Positions 15,724 to 24,056 of a stretch of DNA of 36,892 nucleotides are shown here, one piece after another. The DNA is from Coriobacteriia bacterium (GTDB lineage: Bacteria; Actinomycetota; Coriobacteriia; Anaerosomatales; Anaerosomataceae). How positions within the stretch are numbered: the first letter of the stretch is position 1; every line of letters starts with the position of its first letter. Made by a program: the position numbers and the translations under genes. The notes below the pieces were generated by a model. The model was not told the DNA's origin and did no database searches. It saw only the letters and a list, made by a program, of their open reading frames with translations. The stretch is taken from contig JAFGAG010000061.1 in the NCBI GenBank assembly GCA_016933785.1, positions 1-36,892 on the forward strand, given 5' to 3'.

Positions 15724-16301
15724 TTGCGCAACTGACGGGGCGGGTCGCCGTGAAGTCGGCGAACTCGTGCATCATCGACGTCGGTGGGGTCGGCTTCCGT
15801 CTCGCAATGGCCACGGGCGCACTCGCACACCTGCCGGCCGTGGGTGACGACGTCACGGTCTACACGCACCTGCAGGTGCGGGAGGACGAGCTTTCCCTCT
15901 ACGGTTTCGAGAGCCTCGAGGAGCAGGAGCTGTTCGAGAAGCTCATAGCTGTCAACGGTGTGGGGCCCAAAGTCGCGCTTTCGGTCCTCTCGGCACTCAG
16001 CCCGGCGGCGCTCAGAGACGCGGTCCTGCGTGAGGACGACGCGTTGATAGCCACCGTACCCGGCATCGGCAAGAAGACGGCGCAGCGACTCATCATCGAC
16101 CTCAAGGACCGGATAGGCGAACTCGGGGGTGGGGTGGTCCTGGCTGTCGGTGGCAGCGTCGGCGCCGAGGCGTCGGATGCGCTCGCGTCGATGGGGTTCA
16201 GCGCCGGCGAGATCGCCGTAGCACTCAAGGGGTACGATGGTCCGGACGATGCCCGGGCCCTCCTGCGGCATGCGCTCAAGCGTCTGGGGGGGAGCGCGTG
16301 A
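15720..16301 (+). CDS. ruvA: Holliday junction DNA helicase RuvA
   Basis: The DNA-binding subunit of the RuvAB branch-migration complex, 193 aa. An N-terminal OB fold (MIAQLTGRVAVKSANSCIIDVGGVGFRLAM...LYGFESLEEQELFEKLIAVNGVGPKVALSVLS) precedes the second HhH (VPGIGKKTAQRLIIDLKDRIG) and a C-terminal UBA-like RuvB-binding domain (ASDALASMGFSAGEIAVALKGY). The GTG overlaps the ruvC stop as GTGA, and its stop touches the next start (TGATG). Confidence 0.97.
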   Translation: MIAQLTGRVAVKSANSCIIDVGGVGFRLAMATGALAHLPAVGDDVTVYTHLQVREDELSLYGFESLEEQELFEKLIAVNGVGPKVALSVLSALSPAALRDAVLREDDALIATVPGIGKKTAQRLIIDLKDRIGELGGGVVLAVGGSVGAEASDALASMGFSAGEIAVALKGYDGPDDARALLRHALKRLGGSA

Positions 16302-16936
16302 TGAACCAGGAGACCCGGAGGCGACTGGCAATCGCGGCACCTGCCATGCAGGTGGCCGTCGCAACGACGTTGCTCGCGCTCGTCTGGAAGCCCGCGCTGC
16401 TCATCGTCCCGGTATTGGCCGCGCTGTTCATCCTGCCGCTCGGCATCGGGCTGTGGGTGTTCGCCCGTCGCGGACCCACGTCCCGGTTCCTGCTTGCGGC
16501 GTGGGCTCCAGCCGGCCAGGCCGTCGCCTTCGGCGTGGTGGTCGGGATCGTGAGGCTCGCGGGCGACGGCGCTGGTGTCGCGCTGGGACTGTTGGTGCTG
16601 GGACCGATGCTCGTGCTGCTGGTGCTCGGGTTGCTCACCGCGAGGCGCTCCGACCGCCGGACGACGGTCGCGCTGGGCGTGCTGTGGGCGCTCGCGATCC
16701 TGGAAGCGGCGGTGGCGCTGCCACTCGCTGAGTACTGGGGCGGTTCGGGCGGCCTCGAAGCACTTGCGGGTACCGTGACGTTGCTCTTCGCTCCGGGAAT
16801 CGCGCTCGGTGCGTGGCTTGCGCTGGCGCTTGCCGCGCGCGTGCCCGACGGCGGGAGGACGTCTGAAGTCGCTGCCGCTGCATCCGCTCCCGGTGATGGG
16901 GCGAGTGCCGAGACGGCGGATGAGGCGAGGACATGA
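16301..16936 (+). CDS. polytopic membrane protein inserted between ruvA and ruvB
   Basis: A 211-aa protein with about five to six hydrophobic helices (approximately 15-31, 33-54, 63-85, 90-112, 121-141, 148-177) and a charged Ala/Glu/Asp-rich cytoplasmic tail (about 180-211). I do not recognise the family and see no catalytic motif. It is clearly translated: GGGGGGAG precedes the ATG, which overlaps the ruvA stop by 1 nt, and its own stop overlaps ruvB as ATGA. A link to recombination is suggested by position only. Confidence 0.8.
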   Translation: MNQETRRRLAIAAPAMQVAVATTLLALVWKPALLIVPVLAALFILPLGIGLWVFARRGPTSRFLLAAWAPAGQAVAFGVVVGIVRLAGDGAGVALGLLVLGPMLVLLVLGLLTARRSDRRTTVALGVLWALAILEAAVALPLAEYWGGSGGLEALAGTVTLLFAPGIALGAWLALALAARVPDGGRTSEVAAAASAPGDGASAETADEART

Positions 16937-17994
16937 GTACCGTTTGGGAGCGGGAGGACTACACGCCGGACGAGGAGCGTCTCGTATCGGCCGAGTACAC
17001 CGAGGACGATCTGGAGATCGACCGGAGCCTCCGTCCCCGCAAGCTTGACGAGTACCTCGGTCAGGGTCGGGTGAAGGACAACCTCGGGGTCCTGATCGAC
17101 GCCGCACGCGTGCGTGACGAGACGCTCGACCACCTGCTGCTCTCGGGTCCTCCGGGGCTTGGGAAGACCACGCTTGCGGGTGTCGTCGCGGCCGAGCTAG
17201 GCGTGCGGATGCGACAGACGAGCGGGCCTGCTATCGAGCGGCCGGGCGATCTCGCGGCGATTCTCACCAACCTCGAGCCTCGTGACGTGCTGTTCATCGA
17301 CGAGATCCACCGGCTCAACAGGGTTGTCGAAGAGGTCCTGTATCCGGCGATGGAGGACTACTCGATCGACATCGTCATCGGCAAGGGTCCGGCGGCGCGC
17401 TCGCTGCGCCTCGACCTGCCACCGTTCACGCTCATCGGGGCGACGACACGGACCGGGCTGCTCACCGGCCCACTTCGGGATCGGTTCGGGATGGCGCTCC
17501 GTCTGGACTACTACACGGTCGAGGAACTCGCCTCCATCGTGCGACGGTCGGCCGGCATCCTCGGGGTGCCGATCGACGACGAGGGGGCCGACGAGATCGC
17601 GCGCAGAGGGCGCGGTACGCCGCGACTCGCCAACCGGCTGCTCAAGCGGGTCCGCGACTACGCACAGGTTCGCTATGACGGCCGGATCACCGAGGACATC
17701 GCGGCCGAGGCGCTCGCGTTCTTCCACGTCGATCACGTGGGGCTCGACCGGATGGATATCGCGATCCTCGAAGCGCTCACCCAGACCTTCAGTGGCCGGC
17801 CGGTCGGTCTGAACACGCTCGCGGCCGCGGTGAGCGAGGAGCCCGACACGCTTGAGGACGTCTACGAGCCGTTCCTCCTGCAGCTCGGTTTCCTGGCGCG
17901 TACGCCCAAGGGGCGCCAGGCGACGCCGCGCGCGTACGAGCATCTCGGCATGGCGGTCCCCGAGGGATCGCCGCGGCAGGACGGGCTCTTCTGA
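16933..17994 (+). CDS. ruvB: Holliday junction branch migration helicase RuvB
   Basis: The AAA+ motor of RuvAB, 353 aa. Walker [11 protein letters not shown] (71-80), Walker [10 protein letters not shown] (120-128, D123 and E124), the [18 protein letters not shown] sensor/arginine-finger region and the winged-helix domain ending [17 protein letters not shown] are all present. The N-terminal extension (1-25) is acidic. ATG overlaps the preceding membrane-protein stop by 4 nt, so ruvC-ruvA-orf-ruvB is one coupled operon. Confidence 0.98.
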   Translation: MSTVWEREDYTPDEERLVSAEYTEDDLEIDRSLRPRKLDEYLGQGRVKDNLGVLIDAARVRDETLDHLLLSGPPGLGKTTLAGVVAAELGVRMRQTSGPAIERPGDLAAILTNLEPRDVLFIDEIHRLNRVVEEVLYPAMEDYSIDIVIGKGPAARSLRLDLPPFTLIGATTRTGLLTGPLRDRFGMALRLDYYTVEELASIVRRSAGILGVPIDDEGADEIARRGRGTPRLANRLLKRVRDYAQVRYDGRITEDIAAEALAFFHVDHVGLDRMDIAILEALTQTFSGRPVGLNTLAAAVSEEPDTLEDVYEPFLLQLGFLARTPKGRQATPRAYEHLGMAVPEGSPRQDGLF

Positions 17995-18040
17995 GGCCGG
18001 GCGCTGTCCGCGTCACGGTAGCTGACAAGGAGGGTATACG

Positions 18041-18175
18041 GTGTTCGACGACCCACAGGTGCTCATCGGGATGGTCATCGGAGTCGTGATCGTCGTGGTG
18101 GGTACGGTCTTCGGCGTAGCAGGGCACCGCAGGCGCGAGCGTGCGGCGGCACACGATGAGGATGAGAGACGATGA
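18041..18175 (+). CDS. 44-aa single-pass membrane microprotein
   Basis: A short frame: MFDDPQVLIG, a hydrophobic helix (about 8-27, rich in Val/Ile/Gly), then a basic stretch HRRRERA and an acidic end. The predicted topology is N-out, C-in. It is supported by a strong AAGGAGGG 5 nt before the GTG and by ATGA overlap with the lipoprotein start at 18172. No family recognised; similar tail-basic microproteins often accompany envelope proteins. It is 46 nt after ruvB and may be read through from that operon. Confidence 0.65.
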   Translation: MFDDPQVLIGMVIGVVIVVVGTVFGVAGHRRRERAAAHDEDERR

Positions 18176-18714
18176 TGAAGATGGCGCGCGTGGCGGCGTC
18201 CCTCGCGTTCGCGCTCCTTCTGGGGCTCGCGATCGCGGGGTGCACCACGGAGCCCGGTGGTGATGCTGTCCCGCTCGCGGGAGGGGAGGGCGTGACCGAC
18301 GAGGCCGCCCCATCAGGCGCCGGAGCTCCCGGCGGTGCAGATGTCGACGGCGTGCCGCCAGCAGACCCTTCGCTCGGCCTCGAGGATGGGTACGGACGGA
18401 CGCCGGCCGACGCGTTCTTGGAGCACATGGCGGCGGTCGCGACCGGTGATCCGGAAGAGGTCTGGGAGACGTACGGGTGCTCGCCACCTTCGGACTTCGA
18501 CACGTGGGCGTTCGAGTGGGAGGACGCGGCCGAGGTCTACTCGGGAGCGCAGGTACTCGAGGAGCGTGTGGTCGGTCCGGGCCTGGCGCTGGTGCGGGTG
18601 GTCTACCGGGTCACGAGTGGCGATGACGAGATGATCGTGGACGAGCCTGGTGAGTGGTGGCGAATCGAACAGGTCGAGGGCGAGTGGAAGGTCGGCTGGC
18701 TGCCCCGGCAGTGA
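18172..18714 (+). CDS. predicted lipoprotein, NTF2-like or unknown domain
   Basis: A 180-aa secreted lipoprotein: signal peptide with lipobox LAIAGC (C24), a Gly/Ala/Pro/Asp-rich linker (about 25-70), then a compact domain (75-180) starting with TPADAFLEHMAAVATGDPEEVWETY and ending GEWWRIEQVEGEWKVGWLPRQ. That pattern resembles the DUF4878/NTF2-like folds found in many small lipoproteins; this is a tentative shape match. ATGA overlap with the 44-aa gene makes them a pair. A strong terminator follows. Confidence 0.8.
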   Translation: MMKMARVAASLAFALLLGLAIAGCTTEPGGDAVPLAGGEGVTDEAAPSGAGAPGGADVDGVPPADPSLGLEDGYGRTPADAFLEHMAAVATGDPEEVWETYGCSPPSDFDTWAFEWEDAAEVYSGAQVLEERVVGPGLALVRVVYRVTSGDDEMIVDEPGEWWRIEQVEGEWKVGWLPRQ

Positions 18715-18738
18715 GGAAGCTGTTCAGCGCACGAGCCC

Positions 18739-18775
18739 ACGAAGGGCCCGCATCCGTGGGGAGCGGGCCCTTCGT
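18739..18775 (+). terminator. intrinsic-type terminator after the lipoprotein gene
   Basis: ACGAAGGGCCCGC (18739-18751) pairs perfectly with GCGGGCCCTTCGT (18763-18775) around an 11-nt loop. It lies between the plus-strand lipoprotein gene and the convergent superoxide reductase gene and can serve both. Confidence 0.8.
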
Positions 18776-18826
18776 CGGTTCTGAGACGCCGACCCCGCTG
18801 GATCCTGCGGGCCGGTGCGGTGGGAC

Positions 18827-19174
18827 TCAGAGCGTGACCTCGGAGGCCCACAGGCCGTGCAGGTTGCAGTGCTCGATCGCGCGAACGACCGTGCCCGCCT
18901 CGACATCGAGCACGACCGACACGACCGGGGCGGTCACCATCGGTGCGAGGTCGAAGCGGGCCACCGCCGCGTCACCGACGAGCAGCTCGATCCAGCCGAT
19001 CCAATGGTCCGGCTGGTTGGGGTGCGCCACCTCATGTCCCACTGTGACGGACAGGTGATAGCCGTCGTCTGCCTGCTCGACGACGATGAACGGTGTGTGC
19101 TTCTTCTCGAAGTCACCGGCAGCATCGAAATCCGCCACGAGGTTCAGGGGCTCGAGGATCGGTGCATCGGACAT
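18827..19174 (-). CDS. superoxide reductase (neelaredoxin/desulfoferrodoxin family)
   Basis: Reduces superoxide to hydrogen peroxide without making O2, a hallmark of anaerobes. The 115-aa protein is a stand-alone centre II domain: FEKKHTPFI (catalytic E23/K24, ligand H26), VGHEVAHPNQPDHWIGWIEL (H47 and H51) and EHCNLHGLWAS (C103 and H106), giving the Fe(His)4Cys site. It has no N-terminal desulforedoxin domain, so it is neelaredoxin-like. The ATG at 19174 is preferred because GAAGGAGGA lies just before it and would be inside a longer reading from 19189. Confidence 0.93.
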   Translation of the reverse strand: MSDAPILEPLNLVADFDAAGDFEKKHTPFIVVEQADDGYHLSVTVGHEVAHPNQPDHWIGWIELLVGDAAVARFDLAPMVTAPVVSVVLDVEAGTVVRAIEHCNLHGLWASEVTL

Positions 19175-19308
19175 ATGGTCCTCCTTCACAGATGTGTTAC
19201 GGGTACTCTCTCAACATACGTACCCATCAAGCACGGATGATGCGTGGGGAGCCTGGCAGCACGGGCACGGGGCTTCACCGCGGCCAGGCAGACCACACGG
19301 GAGGAACG

Positions 19309-19884
19309 ATGGATCCGGAATCGAGGAAGGTCATCACTGCGGATGATGCGGTCTGCGTGCTGATCGATGTGCAGACATCGTTGGCCGATGTGATGCCGAC
19401 GCGGAACCAGACTGTTGCGGCGGGCAGACTGCTGCTGCGCGTGGCGGACCGGATCGGCGTCCCGGTGATCGTGACCCGGCAGAACCCGGCAAGGCTCGGT
19501 GACACGGTCCCGGAGCTGCTCGAGGTCGTCGGGCCTCATGTGCCGGTCGACAAGATGACGTTCAACTGTCTGGCAGAGTCGGCGTTCGAGGTACGGCTTG
19601 AAGCTACGGATCGGCGGACGGTCGTCATCGCCGGCATGGAGACGCACATCTGCGTGTTGCAGACCGCGCTTGCGCTCCTGCGTGCAGGTTACTCGGTCCA
19701 CGTCGTCGCGGATGCGTCGTGCTCCCGCCGCGAAACGGACCGGATGGTGGCACTCGATCGCCTCAGGGGAGCTGGAGCGATCGTGACCACCGCCGAGCAG
19801 GTCGTCTACGAAGCGGTCGGTGCGGCCGGTACCCCCGCGTTCCGAGACGTGCTCCGGTTCGTCAAGGAGCGGGACGGCGCCTAG
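19309..19884 (+). CDS. isochorismatase-family cysteine hydrolase
   Basis: A 191-aa Rossmann-like hydrolase with the family triad: D20 (LIDVQTSL), K82 (VDKMTFNCL) and C115 (GMETHICVLQTAL), followed by HVVADASCSR. Members hydrolyse amides or isochorismate; the sequence lacks features that fix a substrate, so nicotinamidase or another amidase cannot be chosen. GGGAGG ends 4 nt before the ATG. It is divergent from superoxide reductase, with about 130 bp between them, and precedes folD. Confidence 0.88.
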   Translation: MDPESRKVITADDAVCVLIDVQTSLADVMPTRNQTVAAGRLLLRVADRIGVPVIVTRQNPARLGDTVPELLEVVGPHVPVDKMTFNCLAESAFEVRLEATDRRTVVIAGMETHICVLQTALALLRAGYSVHVVADASCSRRETDRMVALDRLRGAGAIVTTAEQVVYEAVGAAGTPAFRDVLRFVKERDGA

Positions 19885-19949
19885 TGTCGCTGTAGGCGGG
19901 TCTCGGGTACACTGTCGGGCGTTGCTGACCGAGGAGAGGGGTACGTCGC

Positions 19950-20798
19950 ATGGCCACGATCATCGATGGCGTGAAGCTGGCAGCCGAGGTGCGGGAGCAG
20001 GCGGCCGGGGCGGTGCGCGAGCTTGCCGCCCAGGGCGTGACGCCGTCGCTCGCGGTGGTCCTCGTGGGCGACGACCCCGCGTCCGCCTCGTACGTGCGCA
20101 TGAAGGAGCGCGACTGCGCAGAGGTCGGCATCGACAGCCGCGACCTCCGGCTCGCTGCCACCACGAGCCAGCACGAGCTGGACACGCTGATCGACAGCCT
20201 GAACGCTGATCCTTCCATCCACGGCATCCTCGTGCAGATGCCACTCCCGTCGCACCTCGATGCCGAGTCGGTCATCGCGCGGATCGCACCGGAGAAGGAC
20301 GTGGACGGGTTCCATCCCGAGAGTCTCGGCCGCCTCGTGCGCGGCCTGCCGGGTTTCCGCGCCTGCACGCCAGCGGGCGTCATGGAGATGCTGCGGGCGT
20401 ACGACATCGATCCGACAGGCATGAACGCGGTCGTGGTGGGACGCTCCACGATCGTCGGCAAGCCGATGGCGCTGCTGCTCCTTGAGGCGAACGCCACCGT
20501 CACGGTGTGCCACTCGCGCACGCGCGACCTGGCTTCGGTCTGCCGCGGGGCGGACCTGCTCGTGGCGGCCATCGGGCGGCCCGAGATGATCGATGCCACG
20601 TACGTCAAGCCCGGTGCGGTGGTCATCGACGTTGGCATCAACAGGACCGATCACGGGATGGTGGGAGACGTGGACTACGCCGCTGTCGAGCCGATCGCAT
20701 CGGCGATAACCCCGGTGCCCGGCGGAGTGGGCCCGATGACGAGGGCTCTGCTGATGAGGAACACGGTGGCCGCGGCACGCGCCGCGTCGGGTCGTTAG
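19950..20798 (+). CDS. folD: methylenetetrahydrofolate dehydrogenase/cyclohydrolase
   Basis: Bifunctional one-carbon enzyme interconverting 5,10-methylene-THF and 10-formyl-THF with NADP. The 282-aa protein has Y48 and K52 ([15 protein letters not shown]), Q96 and P97-P100 in ILVQMPLP, D119 in EKDVDGFHP, and the dinucleotide loop [17 protein letters not shown], then [29 protein letters not shown] (19931-19940) precedes the ATG. A TACACT -10 at 19908-19913 gives it its own promoter, so it may not depend on the upstream hydrolase gene. Confidence 0.97.
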   Translation: MATIIDGVKLAAEVREQAAGAVRELAAQGVTPSLAVVLVGDDPASASYVRMKERDCAEVGIDSRDLRLAATTSQHELDTLIDSLNADPSIHGILVQMPLPSHLDAESVIARIAPEKDVDGFHPESLGRLVRGLPGFRACTPAGVMEMLRAYDIDPTGMNAVVVGRSTIVGKPMALLLLEANATVTVCHSRTRDLASVCRGADLLVAAIGRPEMIDATYVKPGAVVIDVGINRTDHGMVGDVDYAAVEPIASAITPVPGGVGPMTRALLMRNTVAAARAASGR

Positions 20799-20818
20799 AC
20801 GTCGCATCCCGTGCGCCT

Positions 20819-20847
20819 CTTACACACCCGGTCCGCTGCGCTACAAT
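20819..20847 (+). promoter_or_regulatory. promoter of the 20879 membrane protein gene
   Basis: CTTACA (20819-20824) and TACAAT (20842-20847) with a 17-bp spacer, 32 nt before the ATG. Confidence 0.55.
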
Positions 20848-20878
20848 AGCCGCTCGAGCCTACCCTGGAGGTCTGCCG

Positions 20879-21610
20879 ATGTCTGTCATCCGCCGCGCGC
20901 TCGCGCTCGCGCTGCTGCTCGCCCTGGCGGTTCCTACCGCCGCGTATGCGCGCGTCGTGGAGTATCAGATCCAGCTGTCCCCGGCCGGCGATCCCGCAGG
21001 CGCGCTCGCCGTGGTGAATGTGGTGCTGGACTCGGCCGATCCGCTCCCGCAAGAGGTGTCGATCCCGGTCCCTCACGGCGCGACGCTGCTGTGGGCCGGC
21101 GAGATCCTCGGCGGTGCGCCCGAAGACGATCCTGCGCGCGAGCCGACGCTTCAGCAGGTCGGCGACATGGACGTATATACGTTCACGCTCGAGCAGACGT
21201 TCGTGGGTCAACTCGAGATAGCGCTCGACGCGGCCGAGATCTCCGGAAACGAACTCTCGTACACGATGACCTGGACGAATCCGGGCGAGGAAGTGCTCGT
21301 CACTGCGTCGGTCATCGCGGAGGCGGGAGCATCTGATGTCAAGGTCGCACCTGCGCGTGCGGGAGACGTGCAGAGCAACGACATCGGTGAGACGCTGCAC
21401 CCGCTCGAAGGCAGACGTGTTGCGACCGGTGAGGGGTATGTGATCGAGGCGAGCTGGACGCGAGGTGCCGCAGCCGTCGCGACACAGAGCGGGGGTGCCG
21501 ACCCGGGCGTCCTGCCGTATCTGATCGGTGCACTCGTGATCGCGGTGTTGTTGCTCGTGGCCGTGGTCGTCCGCGAGCGGACAAGGGCCCGCGCCCGCAC
21601 CGACGCCTAG
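20879..21610 (+). CDS. secreted type I membrane protein of unknown function
   Basis: A 243-aa protein with a cleavable signal peptide (about 1-25, likely cut after AYA), a beta-rich extracytoplasmic domain (26-205) and a C-terminal membrane anchor (about 213-234, VLPYLIGALVIAVLLLVAVVV) ending in Arg-rich cytoplasmic residues. No family recognised. GGAGG 7 nt upstream supports the ATG. It is followed 4 nt later by a GDT1-type transporter, suggesting a shared envelope role. Confidence 0.78.
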   Translation: MSVIRRALALALLLALAVPTAAYARVVEYQIQLSPAGDPAGALAVVNVVLDSADPLPQEVSIPVPHGATLLWAGEILGGAPEDDPAREPTLQQVGDMDVYTFTLEQTFVGQLEIALDAAEISGNELSYTMTWTNPGEEVLVTASVIAEAGASDVKVAPARAGDVQSNDIGETLHPLEGRRVATGEGYVIEASWTRGAAAVATQSGGADPGVLPYLIGALVIAVLLLVAVVVRERTRARARTDA

Positions 21611-21614
21611 TCCG

Positions 21615-22253
21615 GTGGGCGCCGCGTTCCTCATCGCGTTCGTGCTCGTGGGCCTGGCTGAACTCGGCGACAAGAGTCAGCTCCTACTCCTGGGATTCTC
21701 GGCCCGCTACAGACCCGTCAAGGTCGTCATCGGAGCGGCGCTGGCCATCGCGCTCCTGCAGGCGCTCGGTGTCCTCGCAGGCGGGCTCATCGGCGCGTAC
21801 CTCCCCGAGAGGGTCGTGGCCGTCGTGGCCGGGCTGCTGTTCATCGGATTTGGAGTCGCCTCCTGGCGTGTCCGCGAGGAGGGGCCAGCCCGGGAGGCCG
21901 AACGTATGGGGCGGTTCGGTCCCGTGCTCACGGTGGCGGCGGCGCTGTTCATCGGAGAACTCGGCGACAAGACGCAGGTGATGACGATGTCGATCGCTGC
22001 AGATCCGGCGGCGTCGATCCGCGCCCTCGGGGCGATCGGCGCCGGGCTCACGGCCCCGACGGCGGGGACGTTCTCGACCGGCCTGGGTGTGTGGCTCGGT
22101 TCATCACTCGGATTCCTCCTTGCCGACATGGTGGCCATCGTGGGGGGCGCGCTGCTGGGCTCCCGGCTTCCTGAGCGGATGATCTCCCGAGCGTCGGCCG
22201 TGGTGTTCGTCCTGTTCGGCGTGATCACGCTCCTCTCCGCGTTCGTCGTCTGA
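21615..22253 (+). CDS. GDT1/UPF0016 family cation transporter (Mn2+/Ca2+)
   Basis: A 212-aa, roughly six-helix membrane protein with two copies of the family motif: AELGDKSQ (E16, D19) and GELGDKTQ (E115, D118), in inverted halves. Relatives (MneA, TMEM165/Gdt1) export Mn2+ or exchange Ca2+ for H+. Mn2+ export is the likely bacterial role. The GTG start follows 4 nt after the preceding stop with no clear ribosome site, implying coupling. Confidence 0.9.
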   Translation: MGAAFLIAFVLVGLAELGDKSQLLLLGFSARYRPVKVVIGAALAIALLQALGVLAGGLIGAYLPERVVAVVAGLLFIGFGVASWRVREEGPAREAERMGRFGPVLTVAAALFIGELGDKTQVMTMSIAADPAASIRALGAIGAGLTAPTAGTFSTGLGVWLGSSLGFLLADMVAIVGGALLGSRLPERMISRASAVVFVLFGVITLLSAFVV

Positions 22254-22323
22254 GCGGCGGCATCCACGAGCGCGCTACACTGATGCACGGAAGTGACCGG
22301 TATCCAGGCAGTAAGGGGCTGTC

Positions 22324-22944
22324 GTGAGGATCCTGCTCCACGCATGCTGCGGGCCGTGCCTGCTCGAGCCCTACGATGCGCTTGCCGGGCAAGCCGAGGT
22401 GGACGTCTGCTACGCGAACCCCAACATCCACCCCGCCGAGGAGTACGAGCGCCGGCGTGACACGCTGCTGGCATACGCGGCCGACGCCGGTATCCGGGTG
22501 GCCGAGATCCCGTACGACCCCGGGCTTTGGACGGCGGCCGTCGCCGGAGCGGGGGAGGATCGTCGCGAGCGATGCCGCGCATGCTACCGGCTGCGAGTCG
22601 GGCTGGTCGCCGCGGAGGCAGCGCGTGGGGGATACGACGCGGTGGCGACCACGCTCACCGTGAGTCCCTACCAGGACCCCGATTCCATCCGTGAGGAGGG
22701 CGAACGCGTGTGTGCCGAGTACGGCGTCCGCTTCCTCGCAACGGACTTCCGGGAGCGCTACCCGGAAGCGACACGACGCTCGCGTGAGCTCGGCATGTAC
22801 CGCCAGAACTACTGCGGGTGCGGCCCGAGCGCCGTGGAGGCAGCGGATGAGCGGGAAGCCCGCAAGGTCGCGCGGAAGGCCGCGCGAGAGGCCGCCCGGA
22901 CGGCTGACGGGCAGGCTGTCAGCCGCGACGGCCACCGGCGATGA
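22324..22944 (+). CDS. queH: epoxyqueuosine reductase QueH
   Basis: Reduces epoxyqueuosine to queuosine in tRNA, the last biosynthetic step; it replaces B12-dependent QueG in many anaerobes. The 206-aa protein has ACCGPC near the start (C8, C9, C12), CRACY (C84, C87) and YCGCGP (C164, C166), which provide the Fe-S and iron ligands. Starts with GTG. A TACACT -10 lies at 22276-22281. The last 35 residues are Ala/Arg/Lys-rich and variable. queA follows after 70 nt. Confidence 0.93.
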   Translation: MRILLHACCGPCLLEPYDALAGQAEVDVCYANPNIHPAEEYERRRDTLLAYAADAGIRVAEIPYDPGLWTAAVAGAGEDRRERCRACYRLRVGLVAAEAARGGYDAVATTLTVSPYQDPDSIREEGERVCAEYGVRFLATDFRERYPEATRRSRELGMYRQNYCGCGPSAVEAADEREARKVARKAAREAARTADGQAVSRDGHRR

Positions 22945-23014
22945 GCGGCGCGGCGTCCGGCGCCCTTGCTGCGTTACACTGCCCGAGAGGATACGAGTCC
23001 GGGAGGCTGCGCGC

Positions 23015-24049
23015 GTGAGAACCGATGACTTCGACTACGAACTTCCGAGCGGTCTGATCGCACAGCATCCCGCCCACCCACGGGATGCCTGTCGCTTGCT
23101 TGTCCTCGACCGCGCGAGCGGGCAGATCGACCACGGCACCTTCCGGGACGTGCTTGACTACCTGCACCCCGGGGACGTTCTCGTTGTGAACGAGACGCGC
23201 GTGCTGCCGGCGCGGCTCCGCGGCGCCAAGGATGAGACCGGCGGCGCTATCGAGGTCCTGCTGCTGCGCAAGGAGTACGGTGACACGTGGGAGTGTCTCG
23301 TCAGGCCGGGCCGTCGTCTCAAGCCGGGTGCACGCGTCTCCTTCGGTGACGGTGAGCTCACCGGCCTCGTCGTGGATGTCGTCGAGGACTCCGGCGCGCG
23401 CCTGATCCAGTTCACGACGGCTTCGGGGAGCTTCATAGACGCCGTCCACCGTCTCGGGGAGATGCCCCTGCCGCCGTATATCACCGAGCCGCTCCGGGAT
23501 CCCGCCGAGTACCAGACGGTCTACGCCACCGATGAGCATAGCGTGGCAGCACCGACCGCCGGCCTGCATTTCACGGAGGATCTTCTGGAAGCGGTACAGC
23601 ATGCCGGTGTGCACCTCGCGACGGTCGAACTCGACGTGGGCCTCGACACCTTCCGGCCGGTCGCCGAGGACGATCCTGCGAGGCACGTGATCCACACCGA
23701 GCATTACCGCGTGCCTGAGGTGACGGCGCGCGCGGTCAACGATGCGCGTGCGCGCGGAGACCGGGTGATCGCCGTCGGGACGACGAGCGTGCGCGCGCTC
23801 GAGAGCGCCTACAACGAGCAGACCGGGTTGGTGGAGGCGGCCGAGGGGGCCACCGACCTGTTCATCCTGCCGGGCTTCTCGTTCGGCGTGGTCGATGCGC
23901 TCCTGACGAACTTCCACGTCCCCCGGTCGACACTGCTCATGATGGTGAGCGCCTTCGCCGGGCGCGACCTCGTCATGCGCGCCTACGAGCTCGCGCGTGA
24001 GGAACGTTACCGGTTCCTGTCGTTCGGAGACGCGATGCTCATCGTGTGA
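23015..24049 (+). CDS. queA: S-adenosylmethionine:tRNA ribosyltransferase-isomerase
   Basis: Adds the epoxycyclopentandiol ring from SAM to preQ1-tRNA, giving epoxyqueuosine. The 344-aa protein begins MRTDDFDYELPSGLIAQHPAHPRDACRLLVLDR and carries VLVVNETRVLPARLRG, GEMPLPPYI, the YATDEHSVAAPTAGLHFTEDLL core, HTEHYRVPE, AVGTTSVRALESA, and TNFHVPRSTLLMMVSAFAG. GTG at 23015 is chosen because GGGAGG lies 8 nt upstream; the same frame extends far upstream but only as a shadow of queH. The anti-sigma gene converges 7 nt downstream. Confidence 0.97.
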   Translation: MRTDDFDYELPSGLIAQHPAHPRDACRLLVLDRASGQIDHGTFRDVLDYLHPGDVLVVNETRVLPARLRGAKDETGGAIEVLLLRKEYGDTWECLVRPGRRLKPGARVSFGDGELTGLVVDVVEDSGARLIQFTTASGSFIDAVHRLGEMPLPPYITEPLRDPAEYQTVYATDEHSVAAPTAGLHFTEDLLEAVQHAGVHLATVELDVGLDTFRPVAEDDPARHVIHTEHYRVPEVTARAVNDARARGDRVIAVGTTSVRALESAYNEQTGLVEAAEGATDLFILPGFSFGVVDALLTNFHVPRSTLLMMVSAFAGRDLVMRAYELAREERYRFLSFGDAMLIV

Positions 24050-24056
24050 GTCCCGC

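Noticed and set aside
16298-16300. GTG at 16298 as start of the membrane protein between ruvA and ruvB
   Set aside because: The adjacent ATG at 16301 is better spaced from GGGGGGAG and is the stronger start codon; it changes the protein by one residue only.
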